A stretch of DNA of 64,000 nucleotides from Maribacter dokdonensis DSW-8. GTDB lineage: Bacteria; Bacteroidota; Bacteroidia; Flavobacteriales; Flavobacteriaceae. Shown here one piece after another: positions 9,048-17,312 of this stretch. The stretch spans positions 62,001-126,000 of the forward strand of contig NZ_LDPE01000005.1 in NCBI RefSeq assembly GCF_001447995.1, read 5' to 3'. The first letter of the stretch is position 1. The number at the start of each line of letters is the position of its first letter. The position numbers and the translations under genes were made by a program. The notes beneath the pieces were generated by a model that worked only from the letters and a program-made list of their open reading frames with translations, made no database searches and was not told the origin of the DNA.

Positions 9048-11078
9048 ATGAACAAGGAACTAGATCAATTAGCGGCCGATAATATTAGGGCATTAGCTGT
9101 AGCGATGGTAGAAAAGGCAAACTCTGGGCACCCAGGTGGGCCAATGGGAGGAGCAGACTACATGCACATTTTATATACTGAATTTTTCAACTATGATCCT
9201 TCTGATATGAAATGGCCTTTTAGAGATCGTTTCTTTATGGATGCTGGTCACTTATCAACATTGATGTATGCGCAATATTACCTTTTGGGGAACTACTCAA
9301 AAGACGACGTATCCAATTTTAGACAATGGGGATCGGTAACACCTGGTCACCCTGAGGTAGATGTGGCAAGAGGTATTGAAAATACATCTGGTCCATTAGG
9401 TCAAGGGCATACTATGGGTGTTGGTGCAGCGGTAGCGGCCAATTTCTTAAAAGCACGTTTTGGCGATTGGATGAACCATAAGATCTATGGCTTTATTTCC
9501 GATGGTGGTGTGCAAGAAGAAATTTCTCAAGGTGCAGGTAGAATTGCTGGTCACTTAGGCTTAAGTAATTTTATCATGTTCTATGATTCTAACGATGTTC
9601 AATTATCATCTAAAACAGATGAGGTAACTTCTGAGGATACTGCAAAGAAATATGAAGCATGGGGATGGAAAGTAGTTACTATAGACGGTCACGATCATGA
9701 GCAGATCAGAAAAGCGTTGACAGATGCCAATGCAGAAACCGAAAAGCCTACCTTGATCATTGGTCAGACCATAATGGGTAAAGGTTGTGTAACTGCAGAT
9801 GGAACTCCGTACGAAGGGTACACCGAGTTACATGGTAAGCCAATTGGCGATACAGGAGCTGATTATGAAAAGACTTTGGTGAATTTAGGAGCCGATGTTG
9901 ACAATCCTTTTGATATCTATTCAAAAGTAGAGGAATACTACGAAGGGATCATCAATAGAAAGAAAGATGAAGCTCAGGCAAAGAAAAGGGAAATAGATGC
10001 ATGGCGTTCAGAAAACCCAGGGTTATCTGCTAAGTTAGATGGTTTCCTTGAAGGAAAATTACCTAAATTGGATTTCAGTTCTATAGCTCAAAAAGAAGGT
10101 CAGGCAACAAGAGCGGCATCTTCTAATGTTTTGGCATACTTGGCACAGAACGTAGAGAACATGATCGTATCTTCTGCAGATTTATCTAACAGTGATAAAA
10201 CGGACGGGTTCTTAAAGAATACAAGTATTTTAAAGAAAGGTGATTTCTCCGGAGCCTTCTTACAGGCAGGTGTAGCGGAATTGACCATGGCAACTATGGC
10301 AAACGGTATTGCCTTACATGGTGGGGTTATGGCGGTAGTGGCCACATTCTTTGTGTTTTCTGATTATATGAAACCAGCCATTCGTTTAAGCTGTATTCAA
10401 GAATTACCGGTGAAGTTTGTTTGGACACATGATGCCTTTAGGGTAGGAGAGGATGGCCCAACGCACCAACCAATAGAGCAAGAAGCTCAAATACGTTTAT
10501 TAGAGAAATTAAAGAACCATAGCCATGAGCAAAGTTTTGTAGCATTGCGCCCGGCAGATTCTCAAGAAACGAACGTAGCTTGGAAAATGGCCATGGAAAA
10601 CCAAAAGACGCCAACAGGTCTTATCTTGTCCAGACAAGGTATAGGTGATGTACCTGCCAAGAGCGGTAACCGTTATGAAGAAGCTTTAGGAGCGGAAAAA
10701 GGAGGTTACTTGGTACAAGAAGTAGCTGATCCAGATGTAATATTAATTGCTAACGGTTCTGAGGTATCTACTTTAGTAGCGGCAACCAAATTATTGGAAG
10801 AGAAAGAAGGCTTGAAAGTGAATATCGCTTCAATACCTTCAGAAGGTTTGTTTAGACAACAATCAGAAGCATACCAAGAAAAAATTATTCCGCCAAACAA
10901 GCCGGTATTCGGTCTTACGGCAGGTTTACCTGTAAACTTGGAAGGTTTAGCAGGACCAAATGGTAAAGTATTCGGTTTAGAGCACTTTGGGTACTCTGCA
11001 CCGGCAACCGTACTTGATGAGAAATTTGGGTTTACCGGGGATCAAGTATACCAACAAGTAGTAGATTTTTTAAAATAA
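9048..11078 (+). CDS. tkt: Transketolase
   Basis: A thiamine-diphosphate enzyme transferring two-carbon units between sugar phosphates. At 676 residues it is the full-length single-chain form. The N-terminal TPP domain has the sugar-site GHPGGPMGGADY and the cofactor motif SDGGVQEE...YDSND, where the first Gly of the usual GDG is Ser. The middle domain carries HDAFRVGEDGPTHQP, the highly conserved transketolase signature. The C-terminal domain follows from about residue 545. Transaldolase lies 57 bp downstream on the same strand, so co-transcription is likely. Confidence 0.97.
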   Translation: MNKELDQLAADNIRALAVAMVEKANSGHPGGPMGGADYMHILYTEFFNYDPSDMKWPFRDRFFMDAGHLSTLMYAQYYLLGNYSKDDVSNFRQWGSVTPGHPEVDVARGIENTSGPLGQGHTMGVGAAVAANFLKARFGDWMNHKIYGFISDGGVQEEISQGAGRIAGHLGLSNFIMFYDSNDVQLSSKTDEVTSEDTAKKYEAWGWKVVTIDGHDHEQIRKALTDANAETEKPTLIIGQTIMGKGCVTADGTPYEGYTELHGKPIGDTGADYEKTLVNLGADVDNPFDIYSKVEEYYEGIINRKKDEAQAKKREIDAWRSENPGLSAKLDGFLEGKLPKLDFSSIAQKEGQATRAASSNVLAYLAQNVENMIVSSADLSNSDKTDGFLKNTSILKKGDFSGAFLQAGVAELTMATMANGIALHGGVMAVVATFFVFSDYMKPAIRLSCIQELPVKFVWTHDAFRVGEDGPTHQPIEQEAQIRLLEKLKNHSHEQSFVALRPADSQETNVAWKMAMENQKTPTGLILSRQGIGDVPAKSGNRYEEALGAEKGGYLVQEVADPDVILIANGSEVSTLVAATKLLEEKEGLKVNIASIPSEGLFRQQSEAYQEKIIPPNKPVFGLTAGLPVNLEGLAGPNGKVFGLEHFGYSAPATVLDEKFGFTGDQVYQQVVDFLK

Positions 11079-11135
11079 ATAATCTTTAAAGCATTGCTTT
11101 AAGGACATTGATTATAAATTTAAAATTAGTAACAG

Positions 11136-11789
11136 ATGAAATTTTTTATAGATACAGCAAATTTAGACGAGATCAAAGAAGCTCAGGATATGGGTATTTT
11201 AGATGGTGTTACCACAAACCCATCTTTAATGGCTAAAGAAGGCATTACAGGTGCCGATAATATTTTGGCACATTACAAGAAAATATGTGACTTGGTAGAC
11301 GGTGATGTTAGTGCTGAGGTAATTTCTACCGATTTTGACGGAATGGTTGAAGAAGGGGAGAAGTTGGTTAAAATTAGCCCACAGATCGTAATTAAGGTAC
11401 CTATGATCAAAGAAGGTGTAAAAGCGATCAAGTATTTCTCTGATAAAGGATACAGAACTAACTGTACCTTGGTATTCTCTTCAGGTCAAGCTTTATTGGC
11501 TGCAAAAGCAGGAGCAACTTATGTATCTCCGTTCATTGGTCGTTTAGATGATATCTCAACGGATGGTTTAGGCTTAATAGCGGATATTCGTTTGATCTAT
11601 GATAACTACGGTTTTGAAACTGAAATTTTAGCAGCATCTGTACGTCACGTAATGCATATTATTGACTGTGCTAAGATTGGTGCCGATGTTATGACCGGTG
11701 GCTTAGGTGCAATTACAGGACTTTTAAAACACCCATTGACAGATAGTGGTCTAGAGAAGTTCTTGGCAGATTACAAAAAAGGTAACTAA
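11136..11789 (+). CDS. tal: Transaldolase, short TalC/FSA-type
   Basis: A 217-residue (beta/alpha)8 enzyme of the short transaldolase subfamily, which includes fructose-6-phosphate aldolases. Motifs are [27 protein letters not shown], the Schiff-base lysine region [30 protein letters not shown] and FIGRLDDI. Context after tkt favours transaldolase activity in the pentose phosphate pathway rather than an aldolase role, but sequence alone cannot exclude the latter. The gene ends before a strong terminator, and the cassette array begins beyond it. Confidence 0.93.
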   Translation: MKFFIDTANLDEIKEAQDMGILDGVTTNPSLMAKEGITGADNILAHYKKICDLVDGDVSAEVISTDFDGMVEEGEKLVKISPQIVIKVPMIKEGVKAIKYFSDKGYRTNCTLVFSSGQALLAAKAGATYVSPFIGRLDDISTDGLGLIADIRLIYDNYGFETEILAASVRHVMHIIDCAKIGADVMTGGLGAITGLLKHPLTDSGLEKFLADYKKGN

Positions 11790-11816
11790 AGTGTAGAACG
11801 TTATCTCATTGATATT

Positions 11817-11848
11817 AAAAACCATCACTGAAAAGTGATGGTTTTTTT
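11817..11848 (+). terminator. Rho-independent terminator after tal
   Basis: A perfect 9-bp stem ACCATCACT/AGTGATGGT (11821-11829, 11834-11842) with a GAAA loop is followed by TTTTTT and preceded by AAAA. It closes the tkt-tal unit and marks the left boundary of the cassette array. Confidence 0.93.
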
Positions 11849-11875
11849 GTTTTATATTAGTTGTGATATAAAAGA

Positions 11876-11919
11876 TATATGTGTAATTGTGCACATATAC
11901 AATTGTTATGTAACAATAT
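11876..11919 (+). other. Left boundary of cassette array: hairpin and first core site
   Basis: An 8-bp stem TATATGTG/CACATATA (11876-11883, 11892-11899) is followed by the core GTTATGTAAC (11905-11914). The stretch ATTGTTATGTAACAATAT (11902-11919) is complementary at 17 of 18 positions to 12847-12864 at the other end of the GH43 unit. These are the two ends of the first cassette-like unit. The site could be the position where the array was first inserted (attI-like), but no integrase gene is nearby. Confidence 0.5.
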
Positions 11920-11931
11920 GACAAAGAACCT

Positions 11932-12879
11932 ATGAGAAAATTAATATCAATACTTTTTCTACTCATCTTATTTAGTTGTTCAAAAAAAGATTCTGAAATA
12001 TATTTATTTTCATATTTTAAAGGGAATGGAGAAGACGGATTGCACTTAGCCTCAAGCGAAGATGGTTTAAAGTGGGAGGCTCTTAATAACGATAAATCAT
12101 TTCTTGAGCCAAACATTGGTAAAGATAAATTGATGAGAGACCCGTGTATTGTAAAGGGAGGTGACAATAAATTTCACATGGTATGGACGGTAAGTTGGAA
12201 TGAAAGAGGGATTGGTTATGCTAGTTCTACAAATTTAATAGATTGGTCAGAACAGAAATATATTCCTATAATGCACCATGAACCAGATGCCGTAAACTGT
12301 TGGGCACCTGAATTATTTTATGATGAAGCTTCTGAGTTATATTTAATATGTTGGGCTACCACAATTCCTGGAAGATTTCCAGAAACAGATGATTCAAACG
12401 GTAACGGAAGAAACCATAGAATGTACTACACCACTACCAAAGATTTTGTTGATTTTAGTGAAACTAAAATGCTATACGACCAAGGTTTTAATGTAATAGA
12501 CGCTACTATACAAAAGGAAGATGACACCTATATAATGTTTCTAAAAAATGAAACAAAACTCCCTAAGGTTGAAAAGAATATTCGAATAGCAACTAGTAAT
12601 ACCCTCACTGATAACTACTCCGAAGCTTCCGAACCTATAAGTCCCAATTGGGTAGAAGGACCAACTGCAATAAAAATTGAAAACAGATGGATTGTATATT
12701 ACGATATGTATACTGAAAAAAAAATGGGTGCAGTTAGTTCTTCAGATTTAAAAGAATGGAAAGATATTTCAGATAAAATCAGTTTCCCAGAAGGCACAAG
12801 ACACGGAACCGTATTTAAAGTGAAGGAGAGTATATTGACCGACATAATATCGTTACATAACAATGGCTATAGCAAATAG
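11932..12879 (+). CDS. Glycoside hydrolase family 43-like lipoprotein
   Basis: A 315-residue secreted protein with a lipoprotein signal (lipobox LFSC, Cys near residue 17). It shows the five-bladed propeller motifs of GH43-type arabinofuranosidases/xylosidases: RDPCIVKG with the likely catalytic base Asp, CWAPELFYD, DATIQKEDD and WVEGPTAIKI with the likely acid Glu. The substrate cannot be told from sequence. It is the first cargo of the array. Its last codons (HNNGYSK) fall inside the inverse core and left arm of element A, so the recombination site was captured into the C-terminus. It is unusually long for a cassette gene. Confidence 0.8.
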   Translation: MRKLISILFLLILFSCSKKDSEIYLFSYFKGNGEDGLHLASSEDGLKWEALNNDKSFLEPNIGKDKLMRDPCIVKGGDNKFHMVWTVSWNERGIGYASSTNLIDWSEQKYIPIMHHEPDAVNCWAPELFYDEASELYLICWATTIPGRFPETDDSNGNGRNHRMYYTTTKDFVDFSETKMLYDQGFNVIDATIQKEDDTYIMFLKNETKLPKVEKNIRIATSNTLTDNYSEASEPISPNWVEGPTAIKIENRWIVYYDMYTEKKMGAVSSSDLKEWKDISDKISFPEGTRHGTVFKVKESILTDIISLHNNGYSK

Positions 12880-13057
12880 GGCATTAAGTCCTATATTTAA
12901 AGGCTTGGGCTTATTTATTAAGTCCGCCAAATCTTTTGGATTTGGCCATTAAAAAAGAAAAAATAATTACAAAACAAAAAGCTCTGGCTCGCAGACCAGA
13001 CGGAAACGAAAAGTTTCCTTGCCTGCCCTACTTGCCATAGCCTAGCCGTTAGCATTA
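12852..13057 (+). repeat. Cassette-boundary element A (attC-like)
   Basis: Inverse core GTTACATAAC (12852-12861); left arm 12865-12882 pairs with right arm 13025-13042 at 16 of 18 positions; central hairpin GCCAAATC/GATTTGGC (12926-12933, 12939-12946) with loop TTTTG; an A-rich AAAAAAGAAAAAATAA tract; closing core GTTAGCATTA (13048-13057). It shares the order GGCTTG, AAGTCCGC, hairpin and A-tract with B, C and E. Confidence 0.75.
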
Positions 13058-13068
13058 ATTACGAACCG

Positions 13069-13791
13069 ATGAATATTTTTAACAAAATGCGAGATTTGAT
13101 TGACAGAAAAAAAGCTGTTAATGAAATCTATGACGATATTAAAAATTTGGACGAGGTTTTACTTGAAAAACGGATTGAGATATTTAAAGAAATTGTTACA
13201 CCGAAATTTGCTGAAATTGGACTTAATAATTGGAACGGAAAATATTTATGGTATAGCGACTTTAATAGTGAGGGAATAAAACACGTGATTGAATATAATG
13301 TGTTTAAATATTATGGAGGGTCTTTTTCTTTTGGTAATTGTTTCAATTTTGTTCCAACCATATCAGGAAAGAAATTAGTCAATCATAGAACGGATAAGTC
13401 AACTAAAATAATTTACTTTAAAAGACTTGAAGGATGGCAAAAGAAAATGGAAAAAAATAGTCCAATTAATCCTGACAAAATCAGTACTGTAAATGAACAA
13501 AAATTCAGAGAAAGTTTGGACAAAGTATTAGCAGAAAATATTCCAAAACTTAAACTTTGGTTTCAAGAGAAAAAGACTATCGAAGAGAATATTTCGGGAC
13601 TTTTATATGATATTAAAAAACCTCCCTTTGAAATAGGACAAAGAATAATATCGTTCGAGTATATTTTAGGTTTTATATATAAACAAAAAGGTGATATTGA
13701 AACTGCTAATAATTGGATTAATAAGCATTTTGAGAAATCTCTAAATAGTGAATCTGAAAAGGAATTAATAACTCAACGAATAAATAACTAA
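13069..13791 (+). CDS. Hypothetical protein, cassette cargo
   Basis: A 240-residue, probably cytoplasmic protein that I do not recognise. It has no signal peptide or membrane segment. The first 50 residues are helical and charged (NKMRDLIDRKKAVNEIYDD). The middle has an aromatic-rich stretch (WYSDFNSEG, YYGGSFSFGNCFNFVP), and the C-terminus is again helical. The layout faintly recalls small DUF4304-like proteins, without real support. The ATG lies 11 bp after the element A core, and the TAA stop is part of the next inverse core (TAATGCTAAC), so the gene fills its unit completely. Confidence 0.7.
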   Translation: MNIFNKMRDLIDRKKAVNEIYDDIKNLDEVLLEKRIEIFKEIVTPKFAEIGLNNWNGKYLWYSDFNSEGIKHVIEYNVFKYYGGSFSFGNCFNFVPTISGKKLVNHRTDKSTKIIYFKRLEGWQKKMEKNSPINPDKISTVNEQKFRESLDKVLAENIPKLKLWFQEKKTIEENISGLLYDIKKPPFEIGQRIISFEYILGFIYKQKGDIETANNWINKHFEKSLNSESEKELITQRINN

Positions 13792-13991
13792 TGCTAACAC
13801 GGTGTATAAAACATAGCTAATAAGTGCTAAACTGAAAGGTTTGTGTATATTTAGAAAGTCCGCCAAATTTTTAATTTGGCTTTTAAAAAGAAAAAAATTA
13901 AAAACAAAATATAAAAGTTCGGCTCTGTGTTAATCCGAAAAGTTAGAGTCTTTTTACACGCTACGTTTCATACACAAGTCCGTTAGCATAC
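13789..13991 (+). repeat. Cassette-boundary element B (attC-like)
   Basis: Inverse core TAATGCTAAC (13789-13798) includes the stop codon of the preceding gene. Left arm 13803-13817 pairs with right arm 13960-13974 at 13 of 15 positions. Central hairpin GCCAAAT/ATTTGGC (13862-13868, 13874-13880). Closing core GTTAGCATAC (13982-13991). The A-tract AAAAAGAAAAAAATTAAAAA lies between hairpin and right arm, as in A. Confidence 0.75.
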
Positions 13992-14069
13992 ATACTGAAA
14001 ATAATTTACTCATTCATAATAACATCTTATAAAATATGTAACTTGTCAAATAAAGACTTATTCCTATAA

Positions 14070-14690
14070 ATGGATTTGACTAAAGCATATATTTTTCGAA
14101 TGACTCATATTGAGAATATTCCTCATATAATTGAAAATGGAATTACTCACAAAGATTCAGATAATTCAAATAAGAACTATAAACCTATTGGAGATAGTAG
14201 TCTCATTAGGACTAGAGACCATTTCCTAATGCCCAATGGTCATTTACTTGGCGAATACATTCCTTTCTATTTCGGTTTAAGGACACCAATGTTATACGTC
14301 ATTCAAAAAGGTTATAATGGAGTCAAGGCTATACATCCAAGAGAAATAATTTATTGTATTAGTAGTGTTCAAAAAATAATTGATGAAAATTTAGATTTCA
14401 TCTATACAGATGGACATGCAACAGATGGATTTACCAATTACTTTTCACAAAAAGATATTTCAAATATTGAAAATCAAGTTGATTTTAAAGCAACTAATGC
14501 AAAATTTTGGAAAGATGAAAATGACTTGGATTTAAAAAGAAGAAAGGAAGCTGAGTTTCTAATAAAACAAGATTTAGTATATGATAATATTCTTGGTTTT
14601 GCTACATTTGAAGATAACTCTACCGACAGACTTTTAGAACTAGGAATCAATAACAATAAAGTAGTCACTAAACCAAGTTTATACTTTTAA
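14070..14690 (+). CDS. darT: DarT-type DNA ADP-ribosyltransferase toxin
   Basis: A 206-residue DarT family (DUF4433) protein. Known DarT enzymes use NAD+ to ADP-ribosylate thymidine or guanosine in single-stranded DNA and act in phage defence. Support: the N-terminal MTHIENIPHIIENGI (DarT proteins begin YRITHIxNLxxIL..GI), the internal IPFYFGLRTPMLYVI matching the family's VPFYF..RSPMLY motif, and KRRKEAEFLI with the likely catalytic Glu at about 162. It is followed 5 nt later by its antitoxin. The pair is cargo of one cassette-like unit; the 78 bp between the core and the ATG could hold its own promoter. Confidence 0.93.
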   Translation: MDLTKAYIFRMTHIENIPHIIENGITHKDSDNSNKNYKPIGDSSLIRTRDHFLMPNGHLLGEYIPFYFGLRTPMLYVIQKGYNGVKAIHPREIIYCISSVQKIIDENLDFIYTDGHATDGFTNYFSQKDISNIENQVDFKATNAKFWKDENDLDLKRRKEAEFLIKQDLVYDNILGFATFEDNSTDRLLELGINNNKVVTKPSLYF

Positions 14691-14695
14691 AAATC

Positions 14696-15733
14696 ATGAT
14701 TGAATATTTAACTGGTAATTTGTTTGACAGTAAAGCTGAAGCCCTAGTTAATACGGTTAATACTGTAGGCGTAATGGGAAAAGGCATCGCTCTGCAATTC
14801 AAGAAATTATTTCCAAATAATTACAAGCTATATAAAAATCTTTGTGATAAAAAAGAATTCAAAATAGGTCAATTAATTGTGACAAGAGACCAAAATGTAA
14901 TTACAGGCGAAAAAATCATAATAAATTTTCCAACAAAAAAACATTGGAAAAGTCCATCTGAATATGAATACATTGAAAAAGGATTAGATGAACTTATTCG
15001 AGTTATTAAAGAAGAAAATATAAAATCCATTGCTTTACCACCATTGGGTAGTGGAAATGGAGGATTACAATGGTTCAAAGTTAAAGATATTATTAATGAT
15101 AAACTTTCAAGCATTGAAAATTGTGATATATATGTTTACGAACCAAACAATAATGTAAAAGAGGTTTTAAAAAAAGAGCGAGTAAAATTGACACCTGCAA
15201 GAGCAATGCTTCTTTTTATGTTGTTCGAATTAGTTAAAAATGGAGAGTTTGTATCTGAATTTGCAAGCGAAAAATTATGTTATTTTTTACAAAGGTTTGG
15301 AGCACAAAAACATTTCAATTTAACGTATTCTGCAAATTTTTATGGTCCATATTCTGGAAAAGTAAAACATGTTTTAAATTACTTAAATGGCAGTTATGTA
15401 ATGGGTTATGCAGGTAAAGACAAAAAGCCATTTGAACAACTTAATTTATTGATTGATTCTGAAAAGGAGGTTAATGATTATATTAATGAAAATGTAGAAT
15501 TAAAAGATATTGTTGAAAAAACTAGTGGATTTTTAACTAGTTTCTATTCTTCATTCGGATTGGAACTTCTATCAACCGTTGATTATATATCTCAAACTTA
15601 TAACACTACTGATAAAAATTATATTAAGGAAAAACTGAATAATTGGAGTGACAGAAAAAAGACTCTCTTTTCTGACAACAGGTATGTTGACATTTCCATA
15701 AATCATCTTAAAAAATCTCAGCTAATAAACTAG
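14696..15733 (+). CDS. darG: DarG antitoxin: macrodomain ADP-ribosylglycohydrolase
   Basis: A 345-residue antitoxin. The N-terminal macrodomain (about 1-155) has TGNLFDSKAEALVNTVNTVG, GVMGKGIALQFK and the loop ALPPLGSGNGGLQW, which bind ADP-ribose and remove it from DNA. The C-terminal half (about 160-345) matches the conserved DarG region that directly blocks DarT (LTPARAMLLFMLFEL, LCYFLQRFGA, NFYGPYSGKVKHVLNYLNG). The 5-nt gap after darT indicates translational coupling. The toxin precedes the antitoxin, as in known DarTG loci. Confidence 0.94.
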   Translation: MIEYLTGNLFDSKAEALVNTVNTVGVMGKGIALQFKKLFPNNYKLYKNLCDKKEFKIGQLIVTRDQNVITGEKIIINFPTKKHWKSPSEYEYIEKGLDELIRVIKEENIKSIALPPLGSGNGGLQWFKVKDIINDKLSSIENCDIYVYEPNNNVKEVLKKERVKLTPARAMLLFMLFELVKNGEFVSEFASEKLCYFLQRFGAQKHFNLTYSANFYGPYSGKVKHVLNYLNGSYVMGYAGKDKKPFEQLNLLIDSEKEVNDYINENVELKDIVEKTSGFLTSFYSSFGLELLSTVDYISQTYNTTDKNYIKEKLNNWSDRKKTLFSDNRYVDISINHLKKSQLIN

Positions 15734-15744
15734 TATCAAAGTAC

Positions 15745-15949
15745 GTATGGTAACAAAACCTATAAACAATACGGGCTTCAGGCTTAAATAATAGGCTTGC
15801 ATATTTTTATGATGACCGCAAAATTTTTGGGATTTTGCTTTTGAGCGGGGGAAAAGAAAAAATCAAAACAAAAAGATTTCGCTATGTGCTCGGCGGAAAG
15901 CAAACGCTAGTTTACTCCCGTACTGTTCATAGCTAAACCGTTGTAAAAC
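15745..15949 (+). repeat. Cassette-boundary element C (attC-like)
   Basis: Inverse core GTATGGTAAC (15745-15754), complementary over 13 of 15 positions (15740-15754) to the core that opens the darTG unit. Left arm 15760-15775 pairs with right arm 15917-15932 at 14 of 16 positions. Central hairpin GCAAAAT/ATTTTGC (15818-15824, 15832-15838). Closing core GTTGTAAAAC (15940-15949). Confidence 0.75.
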
Positions 15950-15952
15950 ATT

Positions 15953-16432
15953 TTGAGAAACCTGTTAACTTACATATTGACTTTTGCGATTTGTTTCGGA
16001 TGTTCTGAAAAGAATACAGAATGGAACTCTGAAAAGAACGCAACAATATTCTTTGGCTCAGAACCGAAAAATGAAAAATTCACTCTGACTTTTAATAAAA
16101 CTGATAAATCTCTGAATTATAAGTACGTTAATCAAATTGACACATCAAAAACGATATCAATAAGAAAAAGCACAGATTCAGATTCTTTTCTTTTCGGATT
16201 TGAAAAATTTAAAAAAACTAATAAAGAACCTTTTAGAAATAAAAAAATTAACGGTTTAGAATTTGACTATTACGATTTGGAAAATCCTGTAACTGACGGG
16301 ACTGGACCAATATTATTTAATTCAAAATATGGAATTCTTGCAATAAATAATGTTTTTGGACCAACTATTATATTTCTTGATAAAAAAGATAATATTCTAA
16401 CGGAACAAATAATTGGCAAACTGAATGAGTAA
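15953..16432 (+). CDS. Hypothetical lipoprotein with TTG start, cassette cargo
   Basis: A 159-residue protein beginning with a lipoprotein signal (LTYILTFAICFGC, Cys near residue 17) and continuing with a polar beta-rich domain; no family recognised. The only start that includes the signal is TTG at 15953, four bases after the element C core, in the context CATTTTGAGAAAC. An original ATG may have mutated, or the non-ATG start may be genuine. A broken membrane ORF follows 16 bp later in the same unit, so this cargo may be decaying. Confidence 0.6.
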   Translation: MRNLLTYILTFAICFGCSEKNTEWNSEKNATIFFGSEPKNEKFTLTFNKTDKSLNYKYVNQIDTSKTISIRKSTDSDSFLFGFEKFKKTNKEPFRNKKINGLEFDYYDLENPVTDGTGPILFNSKYGILAINNVFGPTIIFLDKKDNILTEQIIGKLNE

Positions 16433-16448
16433 TTCATAATTAAAAAAG

Positions 16449-16669
16449 ATGACAGAATTTATAATTATATTGATTTTAATATTACTCTTTGGAGCGTTTT
16501 TGTATTGGGCATACTTACCTGATTATAAAAGAAATCCGAAAGAATTTTGGCGAACATTAATCGGAATGCAATTGGAATGTTACTTGGAGGAATTGGATTT
16601 ACAGATTTGAATGAAAAAATAAAAAATTGGGCTTTGAAAAAAAGCGAAAAAAATGATACCGGAAAATAA
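16449..16669 (+). pseudogene. Frameshifted small membrane protein
   Basis: Starting at ATG 16449, frame 1 encodes a hydrophobic helix (MTEFIIILILILLFGAFLYW) followed by LPDYKRNPKEFWRTLIG, then runs into TGA at 16608. Near 16560-16570 the sensible reading moves to another frame: AIGMLLGGIGFTDLNEKIKN, ending at TAA 16667-16669. Adding one base near 16562 would give a continuous protein of about 73 residues with two membrane segments. A sequencing error would look the same. It lies 16 bp after the lipoprotein gene and just before element D. Confidence 0.5.
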
Positions 16670-16673
16670 AAAC

Positions 16674-16834
16674 GTGTAACAACAATTTACTGAGAATCAA
16701 ACTTAAGACGTGTATAATTCATTGCTAGTTATAGCCTACTTACGAAAATCCTCGCAGATTTTCTATTCGGTTTTTATTTGCTAAATTACGTGCTAAACCA
16801 CGCAACAAACCATATACAACAACGTTGTAAACAA
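16674..16834 (+). repeat. Cassette-boundary element D, divergent type
   Basis: Inverse core GTGTAACAAC (16674-16683) and closing core GTTGTAAACAA (16824-16834). The body differs from A-C/E: outer arms GTGTATAATTCATTGC (16710-16725) and GCAACAAACCATATACA (from 16802) pair imperfectly. The inner hairpin GAAAATC/GATTTTC (16744-16750, 16757-16763) replaces the GCnAAAT type. It behaves like the others at its ends but belongs to another sequence subfamily. Confidence 0.65.
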
Positions 16835-16851
16835 TTTAAAGAAATATAAAT

Positions 16852-17304
16852 ATGAGTTATGATTTGATGGTATTCAACCCTAAAGTTGCACCAAAATCAG
16901 AACCCGAATTTTTGGAGTGGTATAAGAAACAAGCAGAATGGGAAGAAGACCATGATTATGATGACGTTAAAGTAAGTTCTGATGAGTTACGGAATTGGTT
17001 TACGGAAATGATAGAAGAATTTCCAGCCATGAATGGACCTCATTCTCCTCCTGATAGAGACGAACTAATGGACAATGGTGATGATACTATTACAGACCAT
17101 TGTATAGGCAAAGACGTAATCTACTCTGCGTTTGCATGGTCTGTCGCTGAAAAAGCTTATCCAAAAATGTTGGAACTAGCGAAAAAACATAAAGTGGGAT
17201 TTTTTGACGCAAGCGGAAATGGTATTATTATGTTTCCAAATGAAAATGGGATTTTAGAGTCAATTAGTAAAAAAGACTCAAAACCTTGGTGGAAATTCTG
17301 GTAG
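16852..17304 (+). CDS. Conserved hypothetical protein, cassette cargo
   Basis: A 150-residue soluble, acidic protein beginning MSYDLMVFNPKVAPKSEPEF. Recognisable blocks are FLEWYKKQAEW, LRNWFTEMIEEFPAMNGP, DHCIGKDVIYSAFAWSVAE and KVGFFDASGNG. I recall this pattern in uncharacterised proteins scattered through Bacteroidota and Proteobacteria, with no assigned function. There is no signal peptide or membrane segment. The ATG lies 17 bp after the element D core, and the stop is 8 bp before the next inverse core. Confidence 0.75.
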   Translation: MSYDLMVFNPKVAPKSEPEFLEWYKKQAEWEEDHDYDDVKVSSDELRNWFTEMIEEFPAMNGPHSPPDRDELMDNGDDTITDHCIGKDVIYSAFAWSVAEKAYPKMLELAKKHKVGFFDASGNGIIMFPNENGILESISKKDSKPWWKFW

Positions 17305-17312
17305 TAAAAAAC

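Noticed and set aside
11751..12167. A minus-strand ORF covering the tal terminator and the GH43 start
   Set aside because: It runs through a strong terminator and antisense to the GH43 signal peptide; no domain is seen.
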